In this document: positions 1 through 13,300 of the stretch, piece by piece | Numbering within the stretch: position 1 is the stretch's first letter | Layout: every line of letters starts with the position of its first letter | Assembly: GCF_024362695.1 (NCBI RefSeq) | Contig: NC_065406.1 | Location: forward strand, 124,001 to 188,000 | From: Pectinophora gossypiella | Taxonomy: Eukaryota; Arthropoda; Insecta; Lepidoptera; Gelechiidae | Length of the DNA stretch: 64,000 nt | Direction: 5' to 3' | Position numbers and translations under genes: made by a program | The notes under the pieces: model-generated | Told to the model about the DNA's origin: nothing | Databases searched by the model: none | The model's input: only the letters and a program-made list of their open reading frames with translations

Positions 1-569
1 GACAGAGATGGTCACATGTATGTAGTAGACTATGATGTATATTATTGTATATGATACAAGTGAGCTATGTTGGTCATTACAGTCGAGCCTGGATAAGCGC
101 CCGTGCCGTACGCGAGCCAGTGGCGGTACCCCTAGCGTACCCCTAGGTACACTTCTGCCTACTACTTTTGGGATACATGCGCGATGCTATGTTTGTGTTA
201 ATTCAGTGGTACTATACCTAATATAAATTCTGGGATTACAATAAACAGAAATCAACCATCACCTTTTTAGAAAACTCAAAAACCAGTGTATCCGATTAAG
301 ACCACCGCACGAACAGACTAAAGTGAGACTGAGCTAGTCTGGGCTGGTGAAGTTTATGTTCCGCATGCTTTCTGAACGTCGGGTTAAGATCATCTCGCAC
401 TGCGCTGGGAGGTACACCGCCAGTAGAACTCGGAACGGAAAAGATAGCATACCTAATAATCTTGACTGTATCTGGAGAGATATAATGGAGCGCACATAAA
501 ACCGCGACAAAAGGCTAGCCTTTGCCTAACCCTGTGGGAATACCAAAGTACTATTAAAAACCAGCTAAC

Positions 570-600
<31 letters not shown>

Positions 601-1311
601 GCATTTTTATTGTAAGTACATATTAGACGACTCCCATTGAATAATGACGATTCTATAAAAACTTCTACTGTAATACTATCCTGCCATCTAGTGAAAATGT
701 GACAAAAGTAATTCCAACAACTGTGTTCAATCAAGTCAATCAGTTCAAGTGCCACTCACCGCGCGCCGCCGAGCATCACGGTGCATACAGAGGTAATCTC
801 AACAAATAATCACTAGATGTCGCTCAACAGGCTCTTACTATGAATTATTTTTTTTATTTCCGCAGTTCTTTCCACTCGTTCTATCCATTCATTCTTTCGT
901 GAGCCAGTCTGAGAGTGAGTTCAGTCCTCAGAACAATAACTAAAGCATAGAAGGAAGGCTAAAATAAGAATTCAGAAACTATAAACCGGCTCTCTTCTAG
1001 CTTACGACACAAACTATGAGTGAGAAAAGGACAAATGATTCGCTCTTTGCTTCATTTTTTCCGAGGTTGTCACAACATGAAATGTCATTTGGACCTATTG
1101 GACTCATTTTAATTCGGCCAAATACATAGTAACATACATAAGAAGATTTTACTTATATTTACCGAACTATTTGACACGGTCGCGTGAACTTTGTTTACGA
1201 GTGTCTTGTGTTCAGATTGTTTTAAGTGATAATTTAACAATATTTTTCCAAATAAATGGAAAGAAACTTTTATTTATATCAAATAATTGAGTGTCTCGAC
1301 TCTGTGACATT
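1..1311. other. AT-rich non-coding stretch with ATTT microsatellite
   Basis: No gene is supported here. A run of about seven ATTT units lies near 570-601. The segment from about 926 to 966 recurs in inverted orientation near 3364-3404, as part of the THAP-associated inverted duplication. The short ORF at 32-226 has no recognisable content. Confidence 0.6.
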
Positions 1312-1848
1312 ATGTCTTGTGTGGTATGGGGCTGCAGCTCACATTCAAGAAGAAAAGAAAATAGCCAACAACTTCTGTCGTTTCATCGGTAAGTTTTTTG
1401 TAATTTTCTAGTGAAATGTGAACTGCTGAACAATTTTAGGAAAGTAATATGTTTTGTTGAATAGATTTGTAGCATAAAATATTTGAGATATCCATTATAT
1501 TATACGTTTCATCGATGAATACGGAATTGATTTGAGGTTATGTTGATTGTCCATAGTGATGTACTAAAATTATCGATACTTTTAATTTTTAGATTTCCTG
1601 TAGACGATAACAAAGAGAAAGAATGGATAATTCGCATTAATAGACGAAATTGGATTCCAAATAAGTACAGCCGTATTTGCTCGAAACATTTTACTGCGGA
1701 TTCATTTATGTGTGTTCCTAATTCAAAGTGGAGGCGTCTTCGAGACGATGCTATTCCTACATTGAACATTATAGATCAGACAGATGAAATGGTGTTTAAA
1801 TTTATATTTAAATTTCAGCCTAGCCTGCATCATCTCACTGCTGGCTAG
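1312..1848 (+). CDS. THAP-domain protein, short (gene or transposon-derived remnant)
   Basis: Exon 1 (1312-1388) begins at an ATG and ends at a GTAAGT donor. Exon 2 (1593-1848) begins after a TTTTTAG acceptor and joins in phase across an Arg codon, giving about 110 residues. The product has the THAP zinc-finger layout C2CH: two Cys four residues apart near the N terminus, a FHRFP motif, a conserved Trp (KEW), a CSKHF motif supplying the last Cys and His, and an AIPTLN motif matching the family's AVPT signature. THAP domains are sequence-specific DNA-binding modules found in P-element-like transposases and domesticated regulators. The protein stops soon after the domain. A coiled-coil-like segment at 2209-2343 could be a further exon through a weak donor after 1788. 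It could be a small host gene or the 5' part of a decayed transposon. Confidence 0.6.
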
Positions 1849-2989
1849 ATAGATAAGATATTTGTATATATCATTCAACTACATATTATTATGTACTTAA
1901 TAAACTTAGTATATACTAAGTCTGTAGTTGTTTTATGTCTAAACAATTATGAGTTGTACACGTTTTATATAAGTAAATGATTATTATCTTTGATTTCAGA
2001 TATTAAATCCAAAAGTGTCGACTGGATTTACATGAAAAGGTATATCAAATAATTTTCTTTTTATATTTTTATCATGATATACATATATAGAGTGTATAAT
2101 TCAACCAGCTGCACAAAGCACTTAAATCAGATATATTTTACTTTTATTTTTATAGATTATTTTGTACATACACTATTTTAACATTATTATTAAACTTTAT
2201 TTCAGTCAGTTCAAGAAGACGAGATGAAAAATTTAAAAGAAAAGCTGAACAAGTCACGCCTCAAGATCAAACGACTTAATGAAAAAAAAAATCAATGTGA
2301 CAGGGTGTCACAAAGACAGTTTCTAAACAAATTGACACTTTAGAAATTAATAAATTTGTATTTATTGTAAATATAATGTACATAATTAATAACGTGTATA
2401 ATAAATACTTGCTAATGAACAGATTTACGATCTAATTTATATTTCATTTTACCTCCTGTTCTTATTTACTCCTACTCCAACACTCCAGGTTGATACGAAC
2501 TGCGCCCAATAAAGAATGTAATGAATGTTATAGATTTGTGTAAGCGACTTAGATAAATCTTGACTAAACCTTCCTTTACAAATACAAATATACTTTATTG
2601 CACACAACATACAATACTTACAAGTTTTACACGAAAGATACAGTACACCACCTACCTACCTTTTACTTTCCCTTTCTGTTCTCTTATGAATACTTGTATG
2701 CCGTATTTTTTTTAAGTATAATGCTATATCTAGTAGGTACGAGTATGGTAATCCTAGTATTGAAACAGCTTGTAGCCCTAGTAAAGACCGCCATTTTATG
2801 TTTACAGAGTGGCACGTTTTTTCTGTAGGTATTTCCAGTCCATACTCTTTTCTATGTCTATGGCGTGAGCCCATCGGGCCTCTTACCGTCTGTGCGGCTT
2901 AGACCCGGCGGTTCCAATTTGCACGGCACGTCGATCGACACCAGTGCACGGCGGATGACATCATAAATAAATTCGAATATTACAAAATA
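1849..2989. other. Downstream AT-rich region with possible THAP coiled-coil exon
   Basis: An acceptor-like TTTCAG precedes 2206. From there one frame reads a Lys/Glu/Leu-rich heptad-like stretch (LKEKLNKSRLKIKRLNEKK) ending at a TAG near 2341. Many THAP proteins carry a coiled coil just after the zinc finger, so this may be a real last exon. An intervening exon-like block near 2000-2039 cannot be joined without a stop in any phase, so the gene model stays unsettled. The rest is AT-rich with no gene seen. Confidence 0.35.
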
Positions 2990-3062
2990 CTTACCGATGA
3001 AACGATAACAGTTGGCTATTTTCTTTCCTTCCTGAATGTGAGCTGCAGCTCCAAACTAATAT
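2990..3062 (-). pseudogene. Broken inverted copy of THAP exon 1
   Basis: On the minus strand this segment reads VWSCSSHSGRKENSQLLSFHR followed by a GTAAG donor. That is nearly the same as the end of the THAP exon at 1312-1388. The start codon and first zinc-binding Cys are missing because the upstream sequence has diverged. No matching second exon is seen further along the minus strand. It is the opposite arm of an inverted duplication facing the intact copy. Confidence 0.7.
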
Positions 3063-4350
3063 AAACCAGACAATATAATCCAAAAATGGTTAGATACTTA
3101 CCTATCAGAGACAGAGTCTCCTTTCATCAAGAAGAAGATAATTGCATCCTACAAAAAGAAATCTTGTAAAAAAAAAATTATCGACATTAATTGTAAGTAA
3201 ATTTAATTTTATCGACATATTAGTAAAGTGAAACCCAACACTAGGCAATGAAAAACTTGTGACAACCTACGAAATTACGAAACAATTTTTGTATATGCGT
3301 CTTTGTCTAACATTACGCCGGTTCCGTAAGATAAAGTAGAGCAGAATTATAGAGTTCTGTTGCTATTTTAGCCTTCCTTCTATGCTTTAGTTATTGTTCT
3401 GAGGTTCAGTCAGCCAAAGGCCAAATTGGCCATTGGCCAAAGCAGTCAGCCGCCAGGTTTTCCCTTCATTCATTCATTCGCGAACGTTAGTCAAAAATTT
3501 ACAATCGGGTGTGATCGACGTGTCTTTTTTATATTAAATTACATTATTTTTTTCTGAAAATAAACATCTATTTAATTTAAAACATTATTATTTATAACTT
3601 GCGTCGTTTTGTGGATTGATATGTGGTTAATTAGTGTATCATAAGCAATCAATAAATGCGGTCTGCCGCGCTTCGTGTGTGATCCAGGCCGAAAACGGTG
3701 AATGCACGTCGCTTGCATTCTGACGCATTTTTCACTTTTCCGGAGTGGTGTTACTTTCGGTTTCTCATATCGAATGGCTCTCCGGTGACGAGGACAACGA
3801 GCATTCCCACACGCCGGTGTCGTCGGGAGATCGATGGATTGTTAGCAGAAGCAGGCAAGTGAAGTGTCTGGCCGTGTGTGAGACGAGAGGAACGGAATGC
3901 GCCGGCCGCGGCTCCCGCGGGGTCGGCGCCCTCCTCCAGGCCTCCCGGCCGTTCTTATTAGAACTGCCCTAAAGTACTACATTCGAGTGGTTCTCACTCT
4001 CAGTTATATGCCTGTAGTGATTTGTAGTTAGATTTGGTTTTTGTAGAACTTATTCCTGGATACAAGTACAATCTCTTCAAAAGTTTTATCCAAGTGTCTT
4101 ATCTGCAATATATTGACTCAATGGTTACAAAATATTCCATTAATAGTGTTATTAAATAATTGCAATTTTAATGATAAAGACAGTATTACCTTATCTTATT
4201 TTCCACTTTTTTGTTTATTTGTTATTAAAGTTATTGAAGTGAGCCCTTGTGTGTGCACTAAGTAGTAGGTGTCTGCTCTGGACCTGGGTGCCCTGGTGCC
4301 CGGTCTCTAGGAGTATGTAGTGCTTGTTGTTATGTTGCTGTGTGTGGCAG
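3063..4350. other. Region upstream of the taperin-like gene, probable 5' UTR and promoter
   Basis: A GC-richer island around 3620-3970 precedes the first coding exon of the taperin-like gene and may hold its promoter and a non-coding first exon. I could not fix a donor site: an AGCAG|GCAAGT near 3855 would be a rare GC-AG donor. The ORF at 3745-3972 has no recognisable domain and is probably chance coding in GC-rich DNA. Confidence 0.35.
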
Positions 4351-4370
4351 GAGCTGTGCAGCGCTGCACC

Positions 4371-7300
4371 ATGATGGTGGAGACCATACTCGAGTCCTCA
4401 CAGGACTTTGGTGAGTCTATTGCCTTATACTTATTTATAATTATAATAGGCATTGAATTAGATTATTTGGTAGTAACATTATTGATTAGATTATGGTCTT
4501 ATAAAGTACCTACATTATAATAACCTTGATTATTAAGTTACATAAAATACAGATAAGAAACTAACATAACTATAAAATGTAAAATAAGTATAGGTATCTA
4601 CTATAATTATTGACAATGATTGAAGCATGCATTAAAGCATAGTGCAGTAGTTCTGAAGTACACTTGCAGCATTATTGACTGTATTTTGTTTCCCACCTTT
4701 CTATCCTTCATAATATTGTACCAACCGTGACATAAAGTTTAGTTGTGAGTGCATTCAATATGGCAAAATAATCTCATTCAAAAACTTGTTAATGGTCCTA
4801 ATAAAATAATGTTTATAAAAGAGAAATAAATTCCACCAATGAATTGATGAAAATATTTATTATTTCCAGTCAAGGATAAACTTGTCAAAGATCAATTCTA
4901 CTAATCGAATTTATTCTACATTGCAAAGTCTGAGAAGAAATGACTAGAAATTCAATATACCTACCTAATCTTTTAAACAAAAAAAAATATACGGTTGAAT
5001 TGAGAACCTCCTCCTTTTTTGAAGTCGGTAGAAATGTGTTACAAAAGGTCATTTCATATCACGAGAAACATATTTAACACCAGACTTTATTTTGAGTCAA
5101 ACATCTACAGCTACATTCTAAGAATAGTTTGTGCATACTTATTTAGTTTTAGTTGTGTATCTTGCTTGCTTGTTTATTGTTCAATCAGCTTTCCGGCCGC
5201 AACTTATTTGGAGTTCGACTTTATGGCACTAAGCACACTAAATCCTTCTCTGGAAAGTACCCTGTCCATCAATCCATGTCCATCTTTGGGTCATGGTTAT
5301 GACCTATTTGCCAATTGTCATTCAAATGGGTCAGGTGGCAGACACAGGTGATATGAGCTCACCCTAGGTTGTGCTCCATATAAAATCTCATTCTTGCCGT
5401 GTACCGTGTTGCTACCCTCAGACAAACGCCCTGAGCTGAGGTTCATGTCCAGCTGAGCACCCTCAGGCCTATTGTCTTATGTTGTACCGGATGAGAGCCC
5501 TCAACACTCCCCCAAGTAACGTCTTGAAGTGTTAAGTGAATGATCAATTTTGTCACACTTTCGCCGAGGACAGGTCAACAGGCCAGCTGCGGTCGTCAGC
5601 GGTGGGCCCGGACGCCCGTACTCATATCATAGGAAAGGGTAACATTGACAGTTGTGTGCAGGCATGTCCGGGGGCGCGCTGCCGCAGTGGAAGCGCGAGC
5701 TGCTGCAGCGGCGAGCCGCGCGCTCGCGGCCCGCGCCGCCCGCGCCGCCCGCCGCGCCGCCGGCGCCGCCCGACGACGACGAGGAGCTGCGCTACGGGCC
5801 CGGCATCGTCAAGCGGCTCAAGTCGCGCTACCTCAGCCTCGCGCTGCGGGACGCGCCGCGGCGCCGGCCCTCCGTGCTGCGCCGCGCCACCTCCCTCGAG
5901 CATCTGCTGGACGAGCGGCCGCCGCCCGCGCCCCGGGCTGCGGCCCGGGCGCCGCGCCCCGCTTCATTAGCCGCGCCCGCGCACGCCGCGCAGCCGCGCC
6001 GCGAGTTTGCCAAACGGGCGCGCTCTGTCGACGCACTCAGCCGGCTAGAATCGCGCGATGAGCTCCCGCCGTCGCCACCGCCGCAGCCCCCGCCGCAGCC
6101 CCCGCAGCAGCCCCCTCAGCCTCCGCAACTTCCGCCAGCGCCCCCACAACTCCCGCCAGCGCCGCGGCCGGCCGCGCGGCCCCCGCGTCGCCCGACGCCG
6201 CTGCTGCGTGACACGGAACGTCCGCCGCCGGACCTCGTCCGCTCGACGCTGCGCAAGTTCGAGCCGGCGCCGGTGCGGCGGGCGGCGCCGGCGGCGCGCG
6301 TGTCGGCGGCGCTGCGCGGGCTGGAGCGCGGCGCCACGCCCACGCCGGAGCCGCGCGTGCGCACGCCGAGCCCGGTGGGCCCGGCCAGCCCGCCCGCGAC
6401 GCCGGACGAGCCCGAGGCCGGCGCAGCGTCGTCGCCGCGCGTCGTGTCCCGCGCCGCGCTCGAGGGCATCGCCCGAGCCGGTTCGACGACCCGCTACGCG
6501 TTCGAGTCCCCACGGCCAGGCTCGCACCTGCCGCCGCTCGCGGCCACCAACCCGGTGCTGCTGGGCCGCGCGCGCCGCGTGGGCATCATCCGCCCGATGC
6601 CGGCGCCGCCGCTGGAGCGCGCTCTGTCCGCCCCTGTCCCGGCCCTCGAGGAGATCGTCGATAAGCCAGGGTCGAGGGTGGCGGAGGATGCGCCACGCCC
6701 CGCGACACCGCCACGCGCTTCGCCGGAACCGTCCTCGCCTCGTGTCGACAGGCGACAGGAGCCGCCGTCGGCGCTGGTGGAGCCGATTCCGCGCTCGCCG
6801 CCCGACGAACCGCCGCCGGCGCTGCGGTCGCCTCCGCCCCCCGCCCGAGAGAACTCGCCCGTCCCGGCGATCGCGAAACCGGAATCTAAAGTAGAATCGA
6901 AGTCCGAATCGAAACTCGAAACGAAACCTAAAAGTCTGGTCAACGGCCACGGGGATCCGCCGCGAATCAGTGATATAAAAGCGAAAGAGACAGTGTCGCG
7001 TGTGGGCGGCGCCGAAGTGGAAAAAGTGTGGAATGGAGTGACGCTGAAGAAGACGCCAGCGGAGGAGGCCCGCGGGGCGGCGGCCAGGCGCGCGCGGCCC
7101 GCGGCCAGCACGTCCGTGGTGTTCAACTTCTCGCACCGCAAGGAGGTGCCCGACTACATCGAGAACGACGGGCTCATCCTGCGCGCCAGCCGCCGGGACC
7201 GCATCAAGGTGAGTGAGCTTTCTCTAACTATTGTCCCGTCACCGTATTCTGCTATCGGGAACTTCATACGTTTCCCTATTCTTGGCGATTTTTTCCGCAT

Positions 7301-10300
7301 TGTCAGTGAGTTACGTGGTATAAAAGATAAAGATTTTTATTGTGCATAATACCTAAGTATTGGAAGAGTCGAATATATTGTAGACATAGTTTAATAAATT
7401 AGAAGTTATGACGATTGCGGTCGCGGTCACGTGGGCTCGGGCGTTACATGTTGAGGCGGCCGCGAGACGAGTGTTGAACACTGGCGATGCAAATTCACCC
7501 TCGATTCTCCGAGAAACATTGAATAACAGGTTGCGCAACGCGGATCATTAGCAGTCCCATCGTCTCCGCAATCGTCGCCGACTCGGTGAATGCGGATCGC
7601 GAACGAAATAAATAATTTCCCACCTGACGGCGCACGCCGCTAACCACGCGCCCTATTACACGGTCCGACGGCAATCGATCCATCGGCTCTCCACCATCAC
7701 CTGCGAGAGATGCGTGAAATTTATTATAGATTACGTAACTCGTGATATGCAAATATAAGAATAGTTGGCACAAACGGTGAAAGCGTTAGTGTGGTAGTGT
7801 CGTACGACGGCGGCGGTGAAACCGGCGCGCGTCGAATGGCACTCTCGATTTCGGCAGATCGACGATCGAAGAAAGTGCCCTGCGAGCGCGCCGGGAATGT
7901 TAATCACCGCCGCCGCGCACGCGGCGTCGTACATCATTGCATTGTACCATACACTACCAGCTCATCTTACGTTTACCTACTTGAACACTTGTCTAGCCCA
8001 AAGTGTCCCACTGCTGGAAAAATGCAAATATTATTAATATCTAATGCCGTATTTGGGGGCACAGCAGTGCCCCGCCAAGACGAGCAGAGTGAAGCGCAAA
8101 GGCAGGGCACTACCTACCTTTTCGTGTAGAGTTATAAGCTTGGCTCTACATGAGATCAAATAACTTTTTGACATTGCGATCGATATAATCTCGTCTTAGC
8201 ACATTTTAAATGAAAATGTTTTTGTTGGGATTAGTATTTCTGTTATTGTCCCTACTTAAATTATTCTGAGCAGCCAATGTCATATAATACCTACACAATA
8301 TTGATTAAGTACATGAGAGTGCTAAAATGTGTTTCAAATCTGTAATTCAGTACAATGCGTTCTGCGTGGCACAAAAATAACGGGTTTCGTTTCTCAAGAG
8401 CTCGATTTAGAATAAAGTCGTGGCAAAATTAAACAGTCATGCTCATTAAAAGTGAATAATACATACAAGGCAGATATATTTAACAATACCTTAGACAGCA
8501 GCCTGGTATGTCTGTGAGCGCGGAATGCGCGGACGCAGGCGTCCCGCCGCGCTCGGTCGCGGGTGATCGGCGACATGATCACTGCGCTTTCATTTTTTAT
8601 GCCGATCTACACAATTAGTTCCCTTGATAGCGAGAACGGAACGTTTTACACCAGCGTTCAATGGCTTTTGTTGAGCGAGCACGCGTGGGTCGGCGCCTGG
8701 TGGACAGATAGCGAGCGCTCGTCAGCGGTGACGCCGATCCTGGCTCGCATCCTGCTGCAGATGATCGCGTTCTCATTCCGTGTCCCGGCGGATGCAGCCT
8801 GCCAGTAGTTAGTGTCAATTATAAACCTGTCCCGGGCCGGAGAACAAAGCGCGGCAGGTGCGCGCGCCGCTTGTTGCTTGTTTTGTACGCTTGCCCGCCG
8901 GCTCTAGCCTGTATGGCCTCCACTGGCCGCACAAGATTACTTGAGTCTCGTATAATCTCGATACCATTTTCACCGATACTTCACAAAATTTTCTTATCCT
9001 TATTTTCTTACCTGAATTTGACTATCGATATCAGGATTAGCAGCTAAAAACTACTATCCCTGCGTCCGGTAGCCGTTAAACAACACTCGAATCACGGGGT
9101 TTTTTACATATTTAATTGGCTTATTATCTGATATCTACGTGTAACATTGTATCGCGGAAAGCAATCAACGCGTTATTTCGAGCGGTAATTATATTCATTC
9201 TAGTGTCAAGGCGGCGGCAATTCGGAGTTTCCTCGAATAACGATTTATAATTGGTGCGAGGAAGGAGGAAGTGTAATGATTTAAACTAAATAACTAGCCA
9301 TTTTGTTTGTATTGTAAGCGCTGCGGTGGTAATCGGCGGCATTGTGCCGAGCGGCCTCATGTCGCTCTCATTACCGCGCTCCGCCCTCTGCTCGGCTCCG
9401 ATCTCGGACTAAGTATACCTGCCGTATCAGTATCGCTGCATTTCCCATATTGTTACCGCACTCTTATGACCGCCAGTAAAGGGATCGTTTGTGGTAACCG
9501 AATGTGTCGTGACAACAGATCTGTTGTTGTGCGGCGGGTACAGGTGTCTTGCGGGTCCCGTTACCGGCGGTGATTAGCGCCCCGTCGCCGGGGCCGCCGC
9601 GGCACACCGGGGCGCTAATCACCCGCGCCTCACTGACCCACATCCCGCCGCCTCCTCGCCACCAACATGCGCACACACTCCACTACAGTTACGATCTCCT
9701 CACGCACTGCGCTACGTTTTGTCAATACGAAGCTCCGCCGACGACCGCCACTCGCGTGATCGAACCAGTTTAAAATCCAGTACACTTTTTCTTCTTCCGT
9801 CCTAATTCCGACTCTTATATCTTCGGTATGCGTAAATACATTTACTAAGTACTAATCGTACAGTCGTCGGCTGCCGAGATAATAAACTAGCCTACATTGC
9901 GTTTTTTTTTTTTAAGTTTCACAACGACCAAATGCCGACCGTATCGGAACGGTTAGCGTAATCATAGCATAGTTAACTTATCTACACTTTAAGCATTTTG
10001 TAATAGAACACCAGATTAGTATATAATGTAATGCTTGTCGCCCGATGCGGACAAGACCAAACACCAAAATGCAATTACCAATCGATATACCATTTCCTTA
10101 CGAATGTACCTATTTAGTTTCCTGTGTATATTAAAGTCGGCACATCTCGTGACGCCGTAAGCCTGCTAAGGAGGGCGGCGGAAACTACGGGATAGTAATT
10201 AGTAATTACGCTAATGACATCGACGCTTTCTAGAGGAGACAAGAACGCGCGTGCGCGGCGCCGCAACAATAGCTGTTGCCAAAAAAGCTGTTCCCAGCGT

Positions 10301-13300
10301 GGAGAGAGCTTTACATAACGACAGTGTACATCACGGCGGCGGGCCCGCGCCCGCGCCACGTAACGTGTCTTCATTAACATGTGATAGCACAGTCGATAGA
10401 GAAAGTCAAAAAAAGAAAACTTAGAAAGTCGACACCATCGATACGATAAAAGGGAACAAATGGTCGCCAATAAATCAAGATGAAGGGATTTGTGGTCGGA
10501 GCTCGAATCCAATAATGTGACATGTGGATAACGAGCCTGACGTGGATAATCCGTGCGGCGCCGGGGTCGCGCCGGCTGACCCGCCGCGGCTGAAGCCCGC
10601 CAAGTCGCGGGAATCTCGTCAGCGTTATGACATGTTGACCACCTTCACACACCGAATTACACTAAAACTATTACCCCACCAATATTAAATTAACAGGGTT
10701 TCTCAATCTTATGCCTGCTGCGTGTAGGTATCTAAATTGTGGCTCAGCATCATTAGGTAAACATTTTTAAGCAGCTATCCAAAATTCAAGACTAAGTAAA
10801 TTAAATTCATCTTTTTTTGGGGTTATGTATACGTTTTTACAATAAAATACCAGACAGTATTTTGAATTTGTCAGAAAATACATTTAAAGCTCATGCTTAC
10901 TATTATGTAGAAAGGTTACCTATTATAAGATGAATAATTACCTAAATGATAATGCCTGGTATAAGATGTGTTCCTTTAGTTATTGAATAACTTGTAATGT
11001 ATTATTCTACATTGATTTAAAAGATTTGTTGCTGTTACAGTTTCTTGTCTTTTCTTCTCCTCAGACATAACACCTTGCGAAATGATGTAGATTCAAATAT
11101 GTTAAATTGCCTTCAACAAGTTTATCTATGATAGTTACGTGGAATAAATGATTCTGATTCTGTAGGTACCTGTGACACACACTACCACCTTGCGACAGTG
11201 ACACCTTGTTGTTACCCCGTATTGCTTATACTGAATTTTGGAAAACAACGAATGAGACAATCGCCGTCGTATAATGATAATCTAATATCAGCAGGTGCTT
11301 GATATGATATTAGCACGAGCGTGGCGGCGGCGGTTGCAACAACGCCGGCGCCGTGTTGCAGCGTTCCTTCCGCCGCAATATTGTTGTGATTGACCAAACT
11401 AGCACAAGCATTAACATACCTAATTAACACAACTCACTGCATATCTACTGCTAAGGGGCTACTTACGTGTGTAGACGGAACCAGGTCAATAAGTTATAAC
11501 GTTGGATACTTATTAGAGCTTATTCCGTTAATAACTTATTTATAATTTTATTATAAAAACTATTTTATAAAAACAAGGTCTTAATATTATACAATTGTTA
11601 GTTCCAACAGTTTGTCCATAGCGGATGTTGTGTAATGCAAAATGATGCGTTTTCTAATAAATACTGCAGACTGCTGCAAATGTCACGATGAATGTAACAG
11701 ATAATATTGGGTGTCTTATAGATATTATAATGATCACGAAGCAACCGGTTTCCGTCATATTTATTTGTTACACCTAGTGGTCGGAGCCACGGTGACGTGA
11801 CCACACCAAATGTTACAATCCGTAACCTTATCAATTCCATGTTATATTATTAATTACGATTACGACTTCGCTAACTAAATTAATCGGTATCTCTGTACAT
11901 AAATCATTGTCAAAACATCTGCTAACACGGGCTTCGTTTTATAGTAGGGTACGTTCGTCATTTAGTATATTCTGCATTTTTACTGTGTTCACATGTGTTA
12001 CACTCGTAGGTACAAAGTATCAAGTTAAAGTCACGAAATCGTAAAGTAATATGCAGATGATGGCAATGTACAAGCAATAAGTCGCGTCCTTGCGGAGTAT
12101 CGCGGCAGTGAGCTACATTACGATAACGTAATCAGCTGATACGATATCGCCGATATCGACGCGCTGAAAACATTCGGCGGACAGCGGCCAAGAAGGAAAA
12201 CAGATTAGCTTAACGGAATTCGATGAATAATACCCAACGCATGACAAGACTTATTCCAAATAATAAATCGATAGATAAATTAATCTTTAATACCGATTAC
12301 TCGTCATAATCATAACTGTAGCGTACAAAGGCGACAAGTCTGTTCATAATAAGTTACAGCTCGGCGGCTGAACTCCCGTTACAGTTTGTAACTGTTACGG
12401 GCGGCGGCGACGTGACGCGGCCGACACGGCTCGCTTATGGAGATGCTGCAGGTCACGGCAGCACGGCCGCCGCTCGGTCGCAAGGTAGAGGGCAAGTGGC
12501 GCGCCAGCTGTGCTCGGGGCAGCTGTTGACGTAAGGTTGTGCAGCGGCGGCAGCGCTGCGGCTGCGGCGAGCGGACGGAAGCGACACAATGGCTGGCTGG
12601 GATCACGGTTCCGCTCTGATTGCCACCCCGCCCCCGCGCCCGCCGCCGCCCCCGCCGCACACACGCTCGCACGGAGCCAGTACTCCGCTAAATTGCCACT
12701 GCACTTGTTTCTTCTCGTGCATCACCTAAACCATACAAACTTGTCTCCTTGGCAAGTGGGTCGGTAGCTGCGCGGCACCCGTACGCTTTGTTTGTATAAT
12801 TTTTACCACAATACGCTAAGCAGTGGTGCTGACTAACCCAAGAATGCGAAACATTCCAACACAACGGTGCGCAATGAATGACGAGTGTCGCTGCCGCTGC
12901 GTACACGGTGACTTGCGGATTGATTTCATTTAGAGCACCCCCACTGGTTGAAATAATCACGTGTGATCCGCTCTAGCGAACCATGAGGCACTATCATCAA
13001 GTACTATCGTTTAGTACTCTTATGTCATGAGAGTTAATATTGTAACTCGACAGTAATGAATGACACCGTTTTAATTTAAACGTCACGATAAGTGAGCAGC
13101 CATGAATCTTTACAAGTTCTTCTATACTTATTCACAGACAATGTATGCGTATTGCTCTTAATAATGGATTAGAGACCAGATATTGTAATTAGGATAATGG
13201 CTTGGTGTCAAAGCTAATGAAGCATCAGTGTAGTGCTGTGCTTTTGTGTCACACTTTCCCTTTATGGGCTGCGTTGTTACTCGTATGTTATGATAATTTG

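Noticed and set aside
3745..3972. A 75-codon ORF as a separate small gene
   Set aside because: No homology recognised; it sits in the GC-rich probable 5' UTR or promoter area of the taperin-like gene.
5622..6894. Several long overlapping ORFs on both strands across the GC-rich exon
   Set aside because: They are Arg/Ala/Pro-rich shadows produced by very high GC; only the frame from 5664 joins conserved exons and carries family motifs.
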